From Mariannaea sp. PMI_226 (Eukaryota > Ascomycota > Sordariomycetes > Hypocreales > Nectriaceae): 64,000 nucleotides of DNA. The position numbers and the translations under genes were made by a program. How positions within the stretch are numbered: position 1 is the first letter of the stretch; each line of letters opens with the position of its first letter. The DNA lies in NCBI GenBank assembly GCA_024336345.1, contig JANFOG010000018.1:62001-126000 (forward strand), read 5' to 3'. A model generated the notes under the pieces. The model did not search any database and had not been told where the DNA came from. It worked only from the letters and a program-made list of their open reading frames with translations. Of the stretch, positions 1-11,066 are shown one piece after another.

Positions 1-1160
1 TGCCATTTATCTCAAAAATATGCCTATACTCGTCGATGTAGTCCCCCGGAGCCTTGCCAGTCTTTCCCTCTGAGGGTCCAACACCGACGAGACCGAACCA
101 GGCCGCAATCGGAGGCCAGAGTTGGCGAAATGTTGTGGGCTTCGCATGATCAAGCATGTTGATGACTTTACCACCACACTGTTCGGGATTTAACGCCGCG
201 TGGATGGCAATTCGGCCCAAGATATTGGATGACACGGGAGTGAAGAGCGAATCGTACGCTGCCTCAACTCCAGGGAACGGAACCTCGACCGTAGTTCGCG
301 GTGTGGTGGCAGCAGCCGTGGTTACACCATGATTACGGGCGTACAGTGAAAGATACTGCGCCCAGTGCAGTGCGAGGGAAAAATTGCTCCCAATAGGACT
401 GAAGCCTATCACGGCATCGGGGCAAATTTCGCTCCATGTCCAATTCGCGTGGCGGGATGCCTCGGTGAGTATCTTGCGGAACCATGGATAGGCAACAGTC
501 TTTGCATAGTCCGCTGGCAACTCGTCGGCCATGGACTCTTTCAGTGGAGGGGTAAACGTGCCATTGGGAACATAGATCCCATATCCCTGGCCAAGCAAAT
601 TCATTAGTATCTGAGCGTAATGGCCACAACAGGCACAGGTGCGGAGGCAGGCAACCTAACCCTCGTTCCGCCAGCATAGACAAAGGACCGCAGCCGCGGC
701 GCAAGAGTGCCGAGGGCGCGGACGACTCGCCGCATCATGTCACAATTTAGCTTGCATTCTTGCTCGAAGTCATCATTCAACGGCGAAAATACTAGATGGG
801 GAGAAAAGGCAATTAGTAGCAAACGTCTCCCTCCCACTGATGGAAGGCGGCGCAGAACTGACCAAAGTAAAACACATGTGTGACACGTCCCAAGTCACCA
901 CCGACCCTGTCTCGCAACTGAGCTGTCAGGTCGTCATTGCCAAGGTTAATCCCGGAGACGAGGCGGAGGGTTGGGCTCTCGTGATCACCATCAGGCTTGG
1001 TCCAGAACGAGTTCGAATCCGAGACGGGACGGTTGCTGATGGCCGTGACGCTAGAAAATGGAGATGCCGCTGGGTAACGGGATAGAAGTTGATCGACGAC
1101 AGCCCAACCAATTAGGCCAGTTGCACCAAAGACGAGAGCATGCCTCTCGTGGTCTGACAT
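1..1160 (-). CDS. PRISE-like NAD(P)-dependent reductase, 3' end cut by the window
   Basis: Short-chain dehydrogenase/reductase of the PRISE type (progesterone 5-beta-reductase/iridoid-synthase-like fold), which reduces enone-type substrates with NAD(P)H. Proposed exons on the minus strand: 1160-863, 661-791 and 1-586, with introns 792-862 and 587-660 that keep the frame. The start is the ATG at 1160. The N-terminus carries the Rossmann motif GATGLIG (residues 12-18). Exon 2 ends in YAGGTR and exon 3 continues with GYGIYVPNGTFTPPL and DYAKTVAYPWF, the family's Tyr-x3-Lys-type active-site neighbourhood. The last intron has a clean TACTAATG branch site. About 338 codons are visible; the family is usually near 400 residues, so some 60 C-terminal residues lie outside. 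The fold and family are well supported. The substrate is unknown; fungal relatives often sit in secondary-metabolite clusters. Confidence 0.85.
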
Positions 1161-4100
1161 GTTTTGACTTTCTGTCTCTTCGCGGATTGTACGGGCACCG
1201 GAATAGACAAATAAAAAGGGATATTGAAAACTAATATATGTACACAATTATCTTTTCATACCAAACCGCTTGCTGGTAAAGTCAGAAGTTACAACTTCTT
1301 GGTCCATATTGGATCGATTTCCTATCTTGGACCCGCGTCATTATGGCTCATAGTTGAGAGTGGAGGTTACTACTATCGCACACAACATTGTTGAGTGAGC
1401 AACCCAAGAATGTACATGGGAATATTGCTAGTATAATATTCTTAAAGACATTCGATTTGTCCATATTACATCTCATGCAATCAGTATATTGGCGCATCTA
1501 GCATTGGAACCATGCTGTTCGTCCTCTACGATCCAGGCTACAGTGACTCTAAGAAATTATTCTTAGCTTTATGTGCCTAGTTGGGTATTAGAAAATCTAT
1601 ACACCAAACACATCTAGAATGCTAGGGCCAAAATGCAAAGACAAGGGGATTCCAGGGATTTCCTCCTCGTTATAAGTACTTACCTACCTCTCCGTACTAT
1701 CCTTATAAAGTCATAGCACGTCTCTATCGCTCTGGTCCCAAGAATCCATATACCCACGCTCCTTCTAAAATTATGCAGCAAGGCCATCTTCTCTCTTGAT
1801 GCTTTTTTTCACTATGGCCATTATTCTTTCAATAATTTACTATTCTACTGCAGATCCAACTGGAGGATTTGACGTGTGAAGCGCAAAAGGGGGCCAATAG
1901 GCATATGGCAAAATTCGCTAAGAAATCCTCTCAATGTCGTCATGAGCTGTGCAATTGATGTACAAATTGATCAGCGGTCTTGATACAAATTCTCGTGATT
2001 AAAACTGTAAGGAAGTGAGTGATGATAAACGAAACTGAAAATAAATATAATTGATACAATGAAGGCAGGGTCGGGGAATGGGGGGGGGGGGCGGTCTTGT
2101 AATGAACGAATTGAATTTTCTCTTTGATCCAAGTTGCAAGTAGAAAAATGTCAATGTTGCGCTTTGTTTTACAGGAGGCAGATTATTTTAATATTAATAA
2201 TCATCAACAAAAAAAAAAAACACCAGCAAAAATGAGCCAGAGCGTAAGATTACGTATGTAAGATCAAGGTTCCCGAGTAAAACCCGAAGGATGAACAAAT
2301 GTGAGACGGCGACTAGCGTCTCCGCCATGCCGGCATCCCGAACGCACTCCATTTGCTACACTATGCCGGTTTTCCCTCATTGACGATCGGTCCGTCCGCG
2401 GCAAAGTCCACAATGTATTTGGAAACGTTTGAGGCTTGGATTTTCCTTTCCAACGGCGTTAGCCGAAAGGGAAGGAGTTGAGGTTGTAACCAATGACGAA
2501 GAGAAAGAGACGAGATGCTATCTACCCTGGGCATGGTATCTACCTTAGGTGCCTAGGTAGGCAAGTAGGGTATACGTTTGGGTAATAATCTACGCAGTAC
2601 AGATGTATATCACCACCTAGCTGCGTACCGACGAGGAGGGACCTGCAGAGCATGGCTTTAGAGGTAGAGGAAGGGAAGAAGGTACCTAGGTAGGTATGTA
2701 CATAGAATTAATTGCCGGCCTTGCAACCGAACTCCAGACCTAAGAGCCGGGTTTCCATTGTTTTTTTTTTTTTCCGGCGCAGTCATTTACGAAATGCTCG
2801 TCAAGGTGGGAGTTCTTGCGAATTATCCACTCAGGCCACCTTCTGTCCGGCCTCTGTCTACCCGGAAGATGGAAAAAAAAAAAAAAAAAAAAAAAGAAAA
2901 AGAAAAAAAACATGGGCACAGCAACTCCCTGGATAGCGAGTATTGTGCAGGTGATGGGCAAGCTAGGTATCTCACTACCTACAGTACCTTACCTACTTAA
3001 ATTAATTACTACAGTCTAATAAGTCTAGTAACATCCATACTGCCTTCACTACTACGCACAGCACACACAAACACGGCAACAATTTTACCCCATTTCATGC
3101 CCCCGATATCCCATGTCCATGCCGCACACCATGCCCATCAGGGGAAGAGAGTGCAATGTAATGCGGAGCATGGAGGCTAGAAAAAAAAAAGATCAATTGT
3201 CAGAGACCTCGTGAGCACAGGTGCCACAGGCAGTTTTACCGCTTCGGGCCAAGGTCTGCTGCGGATTTCCACATTTACCCGCTCCGGGGCTGGAAGCAGC
3301 TCAGCATCTCGTAGGCTCGTCCAGTTTCAATTACGAAATCGTCCTCTTCACAGCATCCAGACATGCCAATAGCAGTTGGCAAATGCCAATGGGTAAGGGG
3401 AGAGGGCTTGTCTTTTTCCAGCCTGGCTCCGACCAATGTTTGTTTTTCATTGCGACTTTGGATCGAATAATTTGCCCATTTCCGCGGCTTGATCTCCTTG
3501 GCTGTTCCCGTTGTTGTTGTTGCCCGTCGTCGTCGTTGTTCTTTTGTCTTTGGCCCGTCCTCAATTAACTTAAAATATGAACGGGTACAGTCCCGTCTCA
3601 GGCCAACTTAGTGTTTTTCTCTCCTCCGTAACCGTGAAGATTACCTTTACCTAGGTTAGGTTGAGAGGCAAGCAAGGCAAAGGAAGGGGATTGAGTCAAA
3701 AAGAAAAGCCGAGTTTCCCGTTGAACCGGTCCTTGCGTTCCCTGGCTTGTTCATCTGCCAACTTTGACGTCTTTTCTTTTCTTCTCTTTTCTCCTTTCTC
3801 TGACTTCCCCCTCCCTTTCCCCCCACCGGTCCCTCTCTGACCGTCTCACTCACTCACACACACTCTCTCTCCGTGTCGTCAAACTGTTCACACAAAGTTT
3901 TGCCATCTGTGGAACCTGCGGAGCGAAAGGCCGCAGACGGCCCTCCCGGTCAAAACATAGCGAGACGAGATTAGGCCGCTAGCCGGAGCACTGGGGTTTC
4001 TCGGAGTTGTGGATTGCTGCCAGAAGGAAGAAGATTTATTTGTTATATCAAACCACCACCGACGACAGCCCATCTGAGACTGAGACCATCAAGGACCACA

Positions 4101-4295
4101 CCAAACAGACCTCACTCGACACTTGCCGATACTTAGCACACACACACACTCATATACCTACTCACCCATACACCCAGGCACACACATCACACACATACAC
4201 TCACATTACGCACGCGCACTCACCAATTGCCCATCGCCTACTGCACGGCTCACAACAAAAACACCCAACCTCTCCCTCTCCTTTCCGTAGCCAAC
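1161..4295. other. 3.1 kb intergenic region
   Basis: No convincing reading frame is seen. The stretch holds low-complexity tracts: a run of 12 G at 2080-2091, poly-A or poly-T tracts near 2208, 2759 and 2873-2910, and several copies of a CCTAGGTAGG-like motif near 2550, 2683 and 3650. From about 3760 to 4295 the plus strand is pyrimidine-rich and then CA-rich, which looks like the core promoter and leader of the HPP gene starting at 4296. Confidence 0.6.
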
Positions 4296-5579
4296 ATGCC
4301 GTCGCGCCTGAGCGACCCGTTGTCATGGTCCTTCGACATTGACCGACTTCTCAACCGCTTCATCCCTCCGCCACCATGGAAACACATCCCTTACCCTATC
4401 GCCTATATGCTAGGCTACCGCAAAAACAAGCCCCGACCCATTGGGAATATCATCACTGTGTGTTGGACTTTCCTAGGCATCTTCTGCGCTATCAGCACCA
4501 TCATCGCTGCCTCGGAACACATCCCTGCCTTTACGGAACGAGGGGCACCCATTATTGTGGGCAGTTTTGTAAGTTTGATCTGATCTCATCTCTCGTATCT
4601 GTCCCAGAAAAAGAAATAGCCCCAACCCCTGTCCCCTTGTCGACAGTGAGCGCTGTATGTGCTATACATATCGAGTACCAGAATGATGTTGGTGCTGCTG
4701 TTGCTGTTGCTGTGATTTATACAGATGTGTGCACAGTATCTCTTGCTATACCGTATGCGTGGTCTTTGGGGGGGAGAAGCAAGAGAAGGACGAGAGGAAT
4801 CCAGAAGTACTTTTTCTTTCAGTTCAATAAGAAAGAAAGAAAAAAAAAAGAAAAAAAAAGAGAGAGAGAGAGAATGAAAGCGGTTTACTAACTGCTCCTA
4901 GGGCGCGGGTGCCGTGCTAGAGTTCTATGCCATTGAGTCACCTCTGGCTCAGCCACGCAACTTCTTCTTTGGACAGATTCTTGCCGCCATCATCGGCGTG
5001 GGTATTTGCAAGCTCTTCATGCTCAGTGACGACTTCGAATCGATCCGGTGGGCCGCCGCCGCCGTGTCATGCGCCACGGTGACGTCCGTCATGGCACTGA
5101 CCAAGACAGTTCACCCGCCGGCCGGAGCGACGGCAGTACTTGCCGTAGTAGATGCCGGCTTGCGACACATCGGATGGTTCTTCGTGCCCGTCGTCATGCT
5201 CAATTGCGGCATCATGTTCACGGTGGCGTTGCTCGTCAACAACATCCAGCGCGTCTTCCCTTTGTATTGGTGGACCCCTGAAGACCTTCGACGGCCCAAG
5301 CCATCCGAGAAAGGCGGGGCAGCTGATGAAGAGAACCTCCAGCATCAGCCCAGCCGACGGCACAGTGCCGCCAACAACGCCGGCGGCGGCTCCAGCAAGG
5401 CTTCGGCGGCAGAAGAAGAAGACTTGCGGACCGACGACGACGGTGGCAGTGAGCAGACGAGGCTAGAGCATGACCGGAATGAAGTCGTGATTCAGCGTGG
5501 GAAGCTCCTATTGCCGAACCACTTGTTTCTCATGCCGGAGGAGATACAATACCTGGAAGAGATTGGCAATAGGTTATGA
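4296..5579 (+). CDS. HPP-family integral membrane protein
   Basis: Two exons, 4296-4568 and 4902-5579, give 316 residues. The first exon is exactly 91 codons and ends at a GTAAGT donor; the second begins after a TTTACTAAC branch site and CTCCTAG. The protein has four or five hydrophobic segments between about residues 45 and 230. The family-naming motif His-Pro-Pro-Ala-Gly-Ala-Thr-Ala starts at H162, in a conserved loop before a membrane helix. HPP proteins are membrane proteins; some plant and cyanobacterial members move nitrite across plastid or cell membranes, but the role of fungal members is not established. The tail (about 230-316) is hydrophilic and rich in Glu, Ser and Asp, and probably cytosolic. 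The 333-nt intron is far longer than the other introns here and contains GCTGTT and GAAA/GA repeats. The ATG at 4296 is chosen because it precedes the conserved PLSWSFDIDRLL-like start. Confidence 0.88.
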
Positions 5580-7893
5580 AACATGATGTGAACTATTGAG
5601 GGTTCCACGTTCGATGATATGAATAAAAAAAAAACCACCGGAAGAAATGAGATGGTGGTGAGACGAGACACCAATCATAGCATATTGGAAAGAGACAAGC
5701 AACAAATAAATAATATAGTAATACGGAGCAAAGATCCCACCTTTTTATTTACCTCTTCCATTTTCTTATCTCGAGTTTTCCCCTATCGCTTCCAACATGG
5801 CTACGCCACATTTCGAGGTGCGTGCCGATAACATAAGCCCCCTTGAAGATAAGGATTGATAGGATTGATGGGGTTGATAGTGCTGACGGTTTTCTTTGTT
5901 TTTGTTTTGCTTGTTTTTTTTGCTTAGGGTGAGGATCATTTAGCGTGCGGCATCTTTTTCCCGAACCTCCCCTGTTCATAATTACAGCGAAGCACTGCGT
6001 AGGGTAAGGCGGGAAGAAAACCTAGGGAAGTGAAAGGTAGGGTAGGTAGGGGGAGGGTGGGAGTCATGCAGCCATGATAATTTCAAGGCTTCGTATCTAC
6101 GGAGTTATCATGTACAGTAGTGCAATATGTAATTACCTGCCTTGCTCCGTAGAAACTAGACAAAGGTAAGGTATCAACGAAGTTGAACCCAATGCCAATT
6201 TCTTCGGCTTTTGTGCTCAATCACCTTTTCTCCCCACACCCCTTCCATTCCCCCCTTGCAGACACAGAGAGAGACACCGAGAGAGACACTGAGAGAGTCG
6301 CTGTAGACACTGTTGCGGGAATTGCTATACAGTACTACCGAGGTGCCGAGTCAGAAGACCCAAATGGTGATATATTTGTGGCCTCTACCAAGATCCAAGA
6401 TGACTCGCGGAACAGGTTGCATACAGTAAATATTACACACAGTCTCGTACCTACAGTAGTCATTGATTTTCCCCGATCCCGCTGGTTTTGGGTTGGTTTT
6501 CCTTGTGATGATCTACGGATTTACACGCTCCGTCGTCTGGCATTATTGGGTCCGGGGTACTATCCGTTTGACGCAGGTACGTAGAAGGAATGATAGTTCA
6601 TAGTAATAACGGAGGTGAGGTAGTACTGTGTACGCGTCGCCCGCCCCAAGTGCTATACGTCACCGATGAATGTCTGTGTCAAGTGTGTCTACGTATCTGC
6701 TTTGTCTGTGTGTCGTGGTTGGCTGAATATAGAAACAACGAGATGTTTGAAGAATAAAACAATGGGGAAAAAAGGGGATAAGGAACAAAAAGGGACAAAA
6801 AGGGGCACGTCCAGGTCCCAGTCTTTGGCCGGTCCCTTACTTCTTTCAGGGCGCAGGTCCCACATGGTCACCTCGATTCCGTTCAATAGCTGTAATTAAA
6901 TCTGCAGTACCTTACCGTACCTTACAGTGTAAGCACGTTTTGGGGTGCCGTATCTTCTGTATGGAGTGCCGACTAACGCGTTCGTATTCTCAGGGTCCAC
7001 ACACTGATTTGATGGCTTGATCCAGCAACCGCCGGGTTGACAAATAATTACGCAGCCAACCAGCCATCCAGTCCACCCGGCCATGGGTAAATGTTTTTTT
7101 TTTCCTTCCCCAATAAAGGCCGCGTAATAATCCCAATCGATAACCCCGTATCGCCCCATATGTACTATGGATGGCACACAGTATGTGTGTTGCCCGCTTC
7201 GGGGAAAACGTAAGAGGGGGAAAAGACGAAGACGAAGAGGAGGAGAAGGCGGAGGAGATGGTGGGAAGGGAAGCGGGGGGGGGGGGAGGGGCCCCTTGAC
7301 AGAGGCTCGGGGAGGGGAAATGTTCCGGGTGTCCACTGATGTCCACTGGATGCCCACTGATACCCACTGACTGAGGTCCAACGTAGTTAGGTCTTCAGGG
7401 CTATCGATCAGCCAAGGTACAGATTACTGTAGGCTGCTGTCTAAGCTGAGCTGCGCCCCATTTTCCCCGTGTCCCCTTCTAAAAAAACCCTGCACCACAG
7501 GCACCAAAGGAGCACACACCACTCTTCTCAACCTCCAACTCCTTCACTCTCTTCAAAACCAAACCCCCCGTCACTCGCTTGACAATCAACGTTTTATCTT
7601 AATACTCCTGTTCCTGTTCCTGTTCCATACCTTTGTCTCACATCACTCTCGTTTTTTGATCATTCTACCGCTCGTTGTACTGACAAACAAAACCCCCAAG
7701 TACTATTCTTTCTTGAAGGGTTTCTATTTTACATCCATCTTATTTTATTTTATTTTTAATCCTCTCTCTCTTGCTCTTGCCCACGCCCAACGGTCTACTC
7801 CATTCGTCATCTTCATACACTCGCTTCATTAGATATTTGCCTATTTTACTACTGCAACTGTTTTGGAAAACGCACACCAGTCCCTCAGTCACA
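5580..7893. other. 2.3 kb intergenic region
   Basis: A 133-codon frame at 6183-6584 contains a short GAGAGACAC tandem and no recognisable domain, so it is not called. G-rich and C-rich runs lie near 7200-7310. From about 7440 to 7893 the plus strand becomes CT-rich and is probably the promoter and 5' leader of the Crh-like gene. No RNA gene is seen. Confidence 0.6.
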
Positions 7894-9228
7894 ATGCTTC
7901 ACAAGCAACTCTCCCTCGCCGTTGTGGCCGCCTCCGCCTTGGTGACCCAAGTTGCTGGCGATTGCAATCCTCTTACGTCATGTATGTATTTCATGCCCTC
8001 CCTCCGGCCTTTTTTTATATATCTTGTGTCTCTTGGTAGCGGTAGCCTTTGCTAATACTCTCTCTCTCTCTTCCTCTTGTCAACAGCTTCTTGTGGCAGT
8101 AATGACGCTCTCTCGTCCACCTACTCATACGACTTCTCCGACGGCGAGGACGGCAGCAATTGGAGCTCCATCGGCCAAGGTGATCCTAACTACGACTCCA
8201 ATGGTGCCCATTTCGTCGTCAAGAAAAAGGGTGACGCCCCAACTATCGAGTCTTCGTGGTACATCCTATTTGGCCGTGTTGAGGTTCACATGAAGGCTGC
8301 ACCGGGAACAGGCATTGTCTCGTCCTCTGTTCTTCTCTCCGATGATCTCGACGAGATGTAAGTCGAGACTTTCCCCTCTCTCCCTCTAATACTCCTCACC
8401 AACACACACATCACCTTATGTACCATTGACTAACCTGGGGGATTCAACTAAATTAGCGACTGGGAGTGGCTCGGAGGCAACCCCAATGCCGTCCAGACCA
8501 ACTACTTCAGCAAGGGCGACACCACAACGACTGGCCGAGAAGTCGATGCCGGAGTCGCCAACTCGCAGAGCACCACCCACAACTACACCATCGACTGGAA
8601 CAAGGACGCCTGCACCTGGTACATTGATGGCAACGCTGTTCGCACCCTCCCATACAGTGACACCTACCCACAAACCCCCATGCGCGTTAAGCTCGGTATC
8701 TGGGCTGGCGGTGATAGCGACAACGCCGAGGGAACCATCGAGTGGGCTGGCGGCAAGACGGACTTTGGCGACGCCCCCTTCACTATGTCGGTTGAGAGCA
8801 TCAAGGTCACCAACTACAACCCGGCAAAGTCGTACAGCTACGGTGACCGGACGGGCGTTTATGAGAGCATCAAGGTTGACGGCAAGGGTGATGATTCGTC
8901 ATCGTCTGACAGCGAGTCCTCGACTACGCTCAAGACCAAGACCAAGACCAAGACCGCTTCTAGCACTAGCGGCTCTTCCACCACCTTGTCTACCGTCTCT
9001 GCCTCCACCACAGCTGCCACTTCTACCCCTGACGCTGCATCATCAACTCCTTATGCCTCTACCTCCGGTGCCGACACCGGCTCAACGACCACACCCGACG
9101 GCTCTTCCTCTACGCCCACATCGTCCCAGCCTGCAACCGTTAGCGGCAATTCTGTTGGAGAGAGCATCTCCCCCAACTTGGGAATGATCTTGAGCGCCAT
9201 TGGCCTTGTCCTATTTGGATATTTCTAA
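7894..9228 (+). CDS. Crh-like GPI-anchored cell-wall transglycosidase (GH16)
   Basis: Three exons (7894-7981, 8087-8357, 8457-9228) give 376 residues. A cleavable signal peptide spans about residues 1-22, ending in VAG before DCNPLTS, which begins the Cys-containing N-terminal segment of Crh proteins. The GH16 active-site motif DEIDWEWLG (118-126) is intact, with E119 the predicted nucleophile, D121 auxiliary and E123 the acid/base; the codon for I120 is split by the second intron. A Ser/Thr-rich stalk covers about 262-350. The C-terminus has a small-residue GPI site followed by a hydrophobic tail ending in FGYF. Crh enzymes join chitin to beta-glucans at the outside of the plasma membrane. 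The stalk and GPI signal fit a wall- or membrane-anchored enzyme. It stands alone with no linked wall genes. Family call is firm; the paralogue within the Crh/Utr2 group cannot be fixed. Confidence 0.93.
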
Positions 9229-11066
9229 ACTGCATATAGAAGAAAAGGAAGTGTAGGCACGCCAGACAACATGACCATTTTATACATAAAATAGACCAAA
9301 AAAAAAAAGGGAGGTTATACGCATTGCATACCGATTGAAATGACAACTTTTAGATAGATACCCTGAGAAAGAACGCTATTGTAGATATTTCAAAATGAGG
9401 CCAATCCAAGTGAAATCGTCTTTAGGATAAATTGAGGTCGGAAAGTGTAAGCTCCCCAAACTGTTGGTTGTGCCTTTTTCCTCTTTGCCCTTTACACTTC
9501 GTCAAGAGAGCGTGATTGAGAGAAACAGAGGGTTACGAGTGTCATCTGAAACTGCCGTTACGTCTTTACTGAAACCGGCTGCCTCCTCGATATACTATGT
9601 GTGTCAGCCGATGTGCGTTTCAGGGACTGGCCATCGGATGATTTGGATTGGGCGATGCAGGGGCAACGGATACAGCTGAGGAGCATGTGGAGAAGGTTTT
9701 TGGAGCAAAGGTGTGTTGAATGACCAGTGATGCGCGCTCGCGAAGACTTTCCCGCAACCATCTGAGGCGGTTTCATATTGATCCCTTTGCACAAAAAGCC
9801 TGGTCTCTTTTTCAGTATTGATTGGCACGAGAATTCGCCACTGGCCTTTTTTTTTTGTGCTGTGACAATGCCAAGAGCCTAACAATTGGGACGTGAACCA
9901 TGGCAAGGTCAGGGTGAGTTACGGCTTCAAGCACCCTTTCATCTAAGCATCATCTGGTTTATCCCAACCAATGTCAGCCTCTTCCCACAGAACCTGTGGG
10001 ATTTTATTTTTTTCTTTCCGTTTTCAATTAGCTCGTTTCCTCACTTCTGGGTATTATTCGAGGATCCCCGAAGGGTCGGCCTTTGAAGAGACATCATTTG
10101 AAATTGATGGTTTTGAGATTGTTGAGAAGTTTCGCTATTGCAACATGGCAGTTAACGGCCACCTGGAGGTAGTCCATATTACTACATTTGATATAGTCCC
10201 TCTCATCATTATCCGCTCTTGCATCTCCCAAGCGGTTGGTCGCTATTTGTGGTGCTGTAGGGGTCAGAGCCATCTAGAGGCGATCCTAGCGCCCATCGAG
10301 AAGATACAGAACCGGGAAAGTCGTGGACTGCATCTTTGAAACACTTTCACAAGACGAAATTTGTCAGTCTGGCCTGAGGTTGTGATTCAAGATGTATTTC
10401 AAACGGTAAATATTGAAACACTGCAGATCAACGATTGATATGGCAGACATTGGTCCATCCAAATATGCAACATTGAACGAGTAATTGGGGTTATGGTATA
10501 GCATAGAAAACATAATAATAGCACTGGCGCAGCATTTGGTCAATACTGGCATCCCTTCGCTTGCCGTTTGCTCGTCGAAATACAGTCCTCGGCCTTCCTG
10601 TCCTGCCGTCGCAGAATTCGCCTCGTCGTTCTCTTCTTCCGTGAGGTCTTATGGAGCGATCAGACCAAAACCAACTTCCTCCTTGATGCATCGGAGAAAA
10701 GTGTTAGTAACAATGGGGGTTCGTCTCATGACTGTCATCAGGGGCAGTGTGCCGACGGTGCCGTCGGGATCATCGTGACTTTCTCATCTTGGTGGAAGAG
10801 TATGTCAAACAGAGGCGAAGAATGTAGATGAGTAGCGTGAAAGGTGAAAAAGTGGAAAGTTGTGAGAGAAAGTACAAGTAAAGGGGATGAAAGAAGCAAA
10901 AAAAAAAGAAAAGAAGAAGAAGAAAACCGGGAAAATGATGGTTGTACAGTTTGTTTTGCATAATTGATAGGTCGTGCACTCATTTGGCCCTCCGAGGTAC
11001 TACAGCTACCAGCAATTTATATTCCTTTTTTTTTTCTACTATGTAAATAACACATTATACATTGTA
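9229..11066. other. 1.8 kb intergenic region
   Basis: Region between the 3' end of the Crh-like gene and the 3' end of the PDR transporter. Short frames on both strands lack recognisable domains. A pyrimidine-rich tract on the minus strand (about 10860-10960), with an AT-rich TATA-like stretch near 11020, precedes the interrupted frame listed at 10364-10738. Everything else appears non-coding. Confidence 0.5.
10364..10738 (-). pseudogene. candidate small gene or gene remnant interrupted by TAA
   Basis: On the minus strand an ATG at 10738 opens a frame of 29 codons ending at a TAA at 10651-10649. The same frame continues without another stop for 94 more codons, to 10364. The part after the stop starts with an acidic, protein-like segment (DLTEEENDEANSATAG) and then GRGLYFDEQTASEG. 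Two tiny upstream frames (MRKSR and an 11-codon one whose TGA overlaps the ATG) precede it, and a CT-rich promoter-like tract lies just upstream. It could be a small gene with a nonsense change, a short real gene with a misread boundary, or chance. No family is recognised. Confidence 0.2.

Noticed and set aside
1000..1030. tRNA B-box-like AGTTCGAATCC
   Set aside because: It lies within the PRISE-like coding exon and has no matching A box or foldable arms.
6183..6584. 133-codon plus-strand ORF
   Set aside because: Contains a GAGAGACAC simple repeat, no domain, no splice context or promoter-like leader.
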